A stretch of 7,724 nucleotides of DNA. Origin: an uncultured Bacilli bacterium. Its GTDB lineage: Bacteria; Bacillota_I; Bacilli_A; RF39; UBA660. The notes under the pieces were generated by a model that was given only the letters and a program-made list of their open reading frames with translations, ran no database searches and had not been told where the DNA came from. The stretch's first letter is position 1, and each line of letters opens with the position of its first letter. The position numbers were made by a program, and so were the translations under genes. Below, in pieces: positions 5,187 to 7,724 of the stretch. The stretch lies in NCBI GenBank assembly GCA_944363685.1, contig CALVUV010000060.1, positions 1 to 7,724 on the forward strand. Reading direction: 5' to 3'.

Positions 5187-6203
5187 TTAACACTTTTGTT
5201 TTAACACTTCAAGATATACTTCTTTTAATTGTTTACCTACTGTCTTTATATCACAAGATTCTGCTATTTTTCTAGCACCTTTACTAACACTTTTTAATTC
5301 TCCGTTTAAAAAACGTTTAATCTTATCTTCAAATTCCATAACATCTTTCGCTTTATAAACATTAACTCCATCTTCTAGATAATTAAATATCGGAATATCT
5401 CTTATTATAGTATTAGTTTCCATAGCACAAGATTCAATTATTGGAATACCTTCAGTCTCTTCATAGGTTGGAAATAAATACAAGTCACAGCCTCCTAAAG
5501 CTTCTCTTATCATCTCTTGTGGAACGTGTCCTGGAAACTTTATATTAGGTAAGTTCTTTGATTCTTTTAAAGCTTTCTTAACATCACTAGTCGCTGCACT
5601 TATTGGACTTGAACCAAACCAAATAAATTTATATTCAGGTAGGTGTTTAGCAAGTTCTACAAAATCAACTATTCCTTTTCTTCTACTATATATTCCGATA
5701 CCTACAATTACTTTATCATCTTTTTTATAATTATATCTCTTTAAAAAAGAATTTCTATAAGATTTATCAGGCTTAAAGAAATCTAATTCTAAGCCATTAG
5801 ATATAGCGACTATTTTCTTATCTTCTAGTCCTTTATATCCATGTAATATCTTTTTAGAATATTCTGTAGGGGTAACAATAATATCTCCATAGCGATAGCA
5901 CTTAATAATCCACCATTTAAATAATTTACTAGTTAGATGCCCAAAGATAAAACCATCACGATAATCTTCTTCTGTTGAATGAGCATGATAAACTATTTTT
6001 ATCCCTTTTTTCTTTAATTTTCTTGCAAGAAAATATGACTTTAAGAAATATGTATTAATGTGGGCAATATCATAAGTATCTTTTGGATTAGTAGTATAAG
6101 GAATATTTTCTAGTTCTAAAGCTTTCATTTGATGTTGTATTGCTTTACCTAAACCACTTACTCCTATTACTTTTAATCCTTCTGCATATAATAAAACTTT
6201 CAT
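5187..6203 (-). CDS. GT4-family glycosyltransferase, glycolipid-synthase-like
   Basis: This is a retaining GT-B fold glycosyltransferase of family 4, 338 residues. Seen in order: the N-terminal donor-fold start MKVLLYAEG with a Gly-rich GVSGLGKAI loop (14-22), HINTY (48-52), HAHSTEED (73-80), TPTEYSKK (111-118), ISNGLELDFF (134-143), the basic GIGIYSRRKG (168-177) expected to bind the nucleotide-sugar phosphates, and a Glu-x7-Glu motif, E249 to E257, within YEETEGIPIIE. The S-G-L/I-G-x-A-I-x-H-Q and HAHSTEED pattern resembles streptococcal CpoA-type enzymes that add sugar to diacylglycerol glycolipids; that substrate is inference. No membrane helix is seen; such enzymes are peripheral on the inner face of the membrane. 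The start is supported by AGAGGAG. No terminator is visible after it, so it may read into the next gene. Confidence 0.88.
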   Translation of the reverse strand: MKVLLYAEGLKVIGVSGLGKAIQHQMKALELENIPYTTNPKDTYDIAHINTYFLKSYFLARKLKKKGIKIVYHAHSTEEDYRDGFIFGHLTSKLFKWWIIKCYRYGDIIVTPTEYSKKILHGYKGLEDKKIVAISNGLELDFFKPDKSYRNSFLKRYNYKKDDKVIVGIGIYSRRKGIVDFVELAKHLPEYKFIWFGSSPISAATSDVKKALKESKNLPNIKFPGHVPQEMIREALGGCDLYLFPTYEETEGIPIIESCAMETNTIIRDIPIFNYLEDGVNVYKAKDVMEFEDKIKRFLNGELKSVSKGARKIAESCDIKTVGKQLKEVYLEVLKQKC

Positions 6204-6225
6204 TTACTTCACTCCTCTTGCTACA

Positions 6226-6234
6226 ATAATAACA
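6226..6234 (-). promoter_or_regulatory. candidate extended -10 promoter of the glycosyltransferase gene
   Basis: TGTTATTAT on the minus strand is a TGn-extended -10 with one mismatch to TATAAT. The -35 region at 17 bases (TAGTAA) is weak. It would start transcription near 6219, about 16 bases before the ATG. The terminator just upstream makes a separate promoter here necessary. Confidence 0.4.
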
Positions 6235-6267
6235 CATATTTTTTTGCTTTACTAGATTATTAAATAG

Positions 6268-6296
6268 AAAAACTCAGTAATCTAATACCGAGTTTT
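6268..6296 (-). terminator. Rho-independent terminator of the lipoprotein gene
   Basis: On the minus strand an 11-bp stem (6296-6286 with 6279-6269, one G-U pair) around a 6-base loop ends in a T run. It lies 7 bases beyond the stop codon of the lipoprotein gene and separates it from the glycosyltransferase gene. Confidence 0.85.
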
Positions 6297-6302
6297 GTTC
6301 TA

Positions 6303-6899
6303 TTATTTAAGGCTTAATGTTTTATCTGTTACCTCTTTAACTTTATCTTCTTTTATAAGTTCAACTAAATTACTCATATCATCACGAGTATATGTATCTT
6401 TATCACCAAGATAAGTACAAGCATAGTTGTAAGCGTCATCTTCATCAGTAATAGTAGAAATTAAATAAGAAGTTTCATATTCACTATCTTTAAACATGTG
6501 TTTATCAACTTTTTCTCGCTTTACTGATATAAGTTCTCCATCTAATGCGTTAAAATATAGATATGTTCTAGGTGTCAATGCTTTGTTATTATCAAAGTAT
6601 TTATCATAACTATCTGAATCTTCAAATACCCAAGTATCATTATTAACATCATTCAATTGTTCAGTTGTAAGTACTTGAACAAAATTAACATCTGTTTCTC
6701 CTTTTACATTTTCTGTTTCAACAATTTTATAATTCTCTCCTTTGCTAGGATTAATTAAATTAAACTCATCAACAGATTGTATATACTCTCTAACTGTACA
6801 ATCATTTCCTTCTTTACCACATCCTGTTAGTGATAATAAAGCTAGTGAACTTGATATTGCTAAAGCTGTAATATTCTTTTTTACTTTTAAATTTTTCAT
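6303..6899 (-). CDS. lipoprotein of unknown function
   Basis: The 198-residue product starts with a basic n-region (MKNLKVKKN), a hydrophobic stretch (residues 10-24) and a lipobox LTGC with Cys27, so it should be processed by signal peptidase II and anchored on the outer face of the membrane. The mature part (about 172 residues) is acidic and polar and has no motif I recognise. Small segments such as TYLYFNALDGELISVKRE look like paired beta strands, and the tail is Lys/Glu-rich. Start support is GAGGGGG 6 bases before ATG. It is monocistronic in appearance: a perfect promoter in front and a stem-loop terminator behind. A substrate-binding or envelope role cannot be told from the sequence. 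Confidence 0.88.
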   Translation of the reverse strand: MKNLKVKKNITALAISSSLALLSLTGCGKEGNDCTVREYIQSVDEFNLINPSKGENYKIVETENVKGETDVNFVQVLTTEQLNDVNNDTWVFEDSDSYDKYFDNNKALTPRTYLYFNALDGELISVKREKVDKHMFKDSEYETSYLISTITDEDDAYNYACTYLGDKDTYTRDDMSNLVELIKEDKVKEVTDKTLSLK

Positions 6900-6927
6900 A
6901 CTTATCCCCCTCTTTAAAAGTAGCTAT

Positions 6928-6956
6928 ATTATACTATAATTTTCTTGTTTTGTCAA
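6928..6956 (-). promoter_or_regulatory. full-consensus sigma-A promoter of the lipoprotein gene
   Basis: On the minus strand a perfect TTGACA (6956-6951) and a perfect TATAAT (6933-6928) are separated by the optimal 17 bases. Transcription would begin near 6921, with a leader of about 22 bases. This predicts strong constitutive expression unless a repressor intervenes. Confidence 0.9.
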
Positions 6957-6973
6957 ATTTGTAACTAAATAAA

Positions 6974-7543
6974 CTACAGAACTTTTTTTGTCTCTAGTTC
7001 TTCTTCTGGTACTATCACTTTACCATTTCTAGAATCTAAAATAAAATTCATTTCATAATTTCTTTCAACAAAATGTGCTGTTAAGCCTTGTTCTTTTAAC
7101 TTTATAATCAATTCTTCTATAGCTTCATAAATAAGACGAATATTCGGATCGTCTTTAGGTAAAGGAGTAACTCCAAATGTTAAACCAATTTTAATAGGAT
7201 CATCTTTATTTAAGTCACTATTCATAATAGTATTGTATAAATCATCTGTTCTTTTTAATTTTATTGGATTATCTTCACTATCAACATAGAAATCATCATT
7301 TCTAATTACTGATGGATTAATATGGGAAGCGAAGGCAAAGTTAGGTGCTAAAGCCCAAACAGATACGCAACATTGTAAATTATCTACATATAGTAATGGT
7401 TTAGATGAAGTAGCAACTTTAAAACCGTGCATTGGTACATGTTGAATTAATTCTAATGGTATATTTTGAATATCAAATTCCCATAACTCTAAACTTTTCT
7501 TAATTAATTCATCATTATATTCAAACAATTTAAATGTCTCCAT
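6974..7543 (-). CDS. CheD-like protein, divergent and stand-alone
   Basis: The 189-residue product has no signal peptide or membrane helix. From residue 40 on it can be laid along CheD, the chemoreceptor glutamine deamidase: HGFKVATSS, then CCVSVWA (58-64) where CheD has G-S-C-V, then ASHINP (72-77) where CheD has the catalytic His in a HfMLP motif, an IGLTFG segment (119-124) in place of the Gly-rich strand, a long helix (134-152), and the ending FILDSRNGKVIV (167-178) like CheD's final strands before and after a turn. Cys58 or Cys59 and His74 fit the catalytic pair. The Thr expected six residues before the Cys is not there (Tyr52/Val53), so activity is uncertain. No chemotaxis gene is nearby. 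Only one in-frame ATG is sensible; its AGAGGA site is rather far away (12 bases). The family call is by eye and tentative. Confidence 0.5.
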   Translation of the reverse strand: METFKLFEYNDELIKKSLELWEFDIQNIPLELIQHVPMHGFKVATSSKPLLYVDNLQCCVSVWALAPNFAFASHINPSVIRNDDFYVDSEDNPIKLKRTDDLYNTIMNSDLNKDDPIKIGLTFGVTPLPKDDPNIRLIYEAIEELIIKLKEQGLTAHFVERNYEMNFILDSRNGKVIVPEEELETKKVL

Positions 7544-7606
7544 TAATATTACACATCCTCTCTACACTATTTTCCAATAATTCTAGTACTTATACATAGT
7601 AACTAA

Positions 7607-7635
7607 ATTTTATCATTGTCTTATTATTATGTCAA
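7607..7635 (-). promoter_or_regulatory. sigma-A promoter of the CheD-like gene
   Basis: On the minus strand a perfect TTGACA (7635-7630) is followed after 17 bases by TAAAAT (7612-7607), which carries a TGA extension in front. Transcription should start near 7600, leaving a leader of about 57 bases, longer than for other genes here. I see no stable hairpin in that leader. Confidence 0.8.
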
Positions 7636-7724
7636 AGAGTACAAATCTATATGTTAATCCTTTTTTAAAAAGATACCTTATCATTAATAAAAAAGATTCC
7701 GATATATATTGTATAATATCTCTT
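7636..7724. other. right-edge AT-rich intergenic sequence
   Basis: No gene can be supported here. It contains a short CTTTTTTAAAAAG dyad near 7660, an imperfect palindrome GATATATATTGTATAATATC (7701-7720) and a TATAAT at 7712-7717 on the plus strand that could be the -10 of a gene beyond the edge, but no -35 box goes with it. Confidence 0.4.

Noticed and set aside
5007..5204. Plus-strand open frame of 65 codons
   Set aside because: It overlaps the start of the 380-residue gene and its consensus promoter, and it has no ribosome binding site.
5185..5209. Direct repeat TTTTAACACTT twice, 14 bases apart
   Set aside because: It is short, AT-rich and lies over the last codons of the glycosyltransferase gene. 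Most likely a small local duplication without function.
6742..6939. Plus-strand open frame of 65 codons
   Set aside because: It is antisense to the signal peptide and promoter of the lipoprotein gene and has no supporting start signals.
1..7724. Mycoplasma-type code with TGA read as Trp
   Set aside because: The Trp codons I checked are TGG, no gene has an in-frame TGA, and TGA is used as the stop of the CotO-like gene. Spore coat genes also do not fit a mycoplasma.

Overview
The window is strongly AT-rich, with A/T-ending codons throughout, AGGAGG-type ribosome binding sites, TTGACA/TATAAT promoters and compact stem-loop/T-tract terminators. Two CotZ/CotY-family spore coat genes show an endospore-former. 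Together these point to a low-GC member of the Firmicutes (Bacilli, or an Erysipelotrichia/Mollicutes-related gut lineage); this placement is inference. All Trp codons I checked are TGG and one gene ends in TGA, so the standard bacterial code fits. I see no rRNA, tRNA, IS element or CRISPR array.

Left part (1-1500). A minus-strand gene runs off the left edge. It encodes an unrecognised protein with an 81-residue N-terminal region followed by at least eight tandem units of about 34 residues, some nearly identical in DNA. It has its own promoter at 1072-1099. Just upstream, also on the minus strand, is a small membrane-anchored protein whose soluble part looks like a PTS glucose-type EIIB domain but has Lys where the phosphorylated Cys should be.

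Coat region (1500-2740). Two Cys-rich CotZ/CotY-family genes form a plus-strand operon. An 11-bp inverted repeat and a sigma-K-like -10 sequence lie upstream. A short minus-strand gene converges on the operon and shares its terminator. Its C-terminal half resembles the CotO type of coat protein, and in Bacillus cotO sits beside cotZ/cotY, so the trio may be a small outer-coat (crust) locus.

Middle (2740-5180). A FtsW/RodA/SpoVE-family (SEDS) peptidoglycan polymerase on the plus strand converges on an unrecognised 380-residue soluble protein on the minus strand, with a strong shared terminator between them. The 380-residue gene has a full-consensus sigma-A promoter.

Right part (5180-7724). 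Three more minus-strand genes follow: a GT4 glycosyltransferase resembling glycolipid-synthesising enzymes, a lipoprotein of unknown function with a full-consensus promoter, and a protein that looks like a divergent, stand-alone CheD (chemoreceptor deamidase fold). The last 90 or so bases at the right edge hold no gene I can support.

The most interesting items are the expanding 34-residue repeat protein, the Cys-less EIIB-like membrane protein, the lone CheD-like protein and the compact coat locus.
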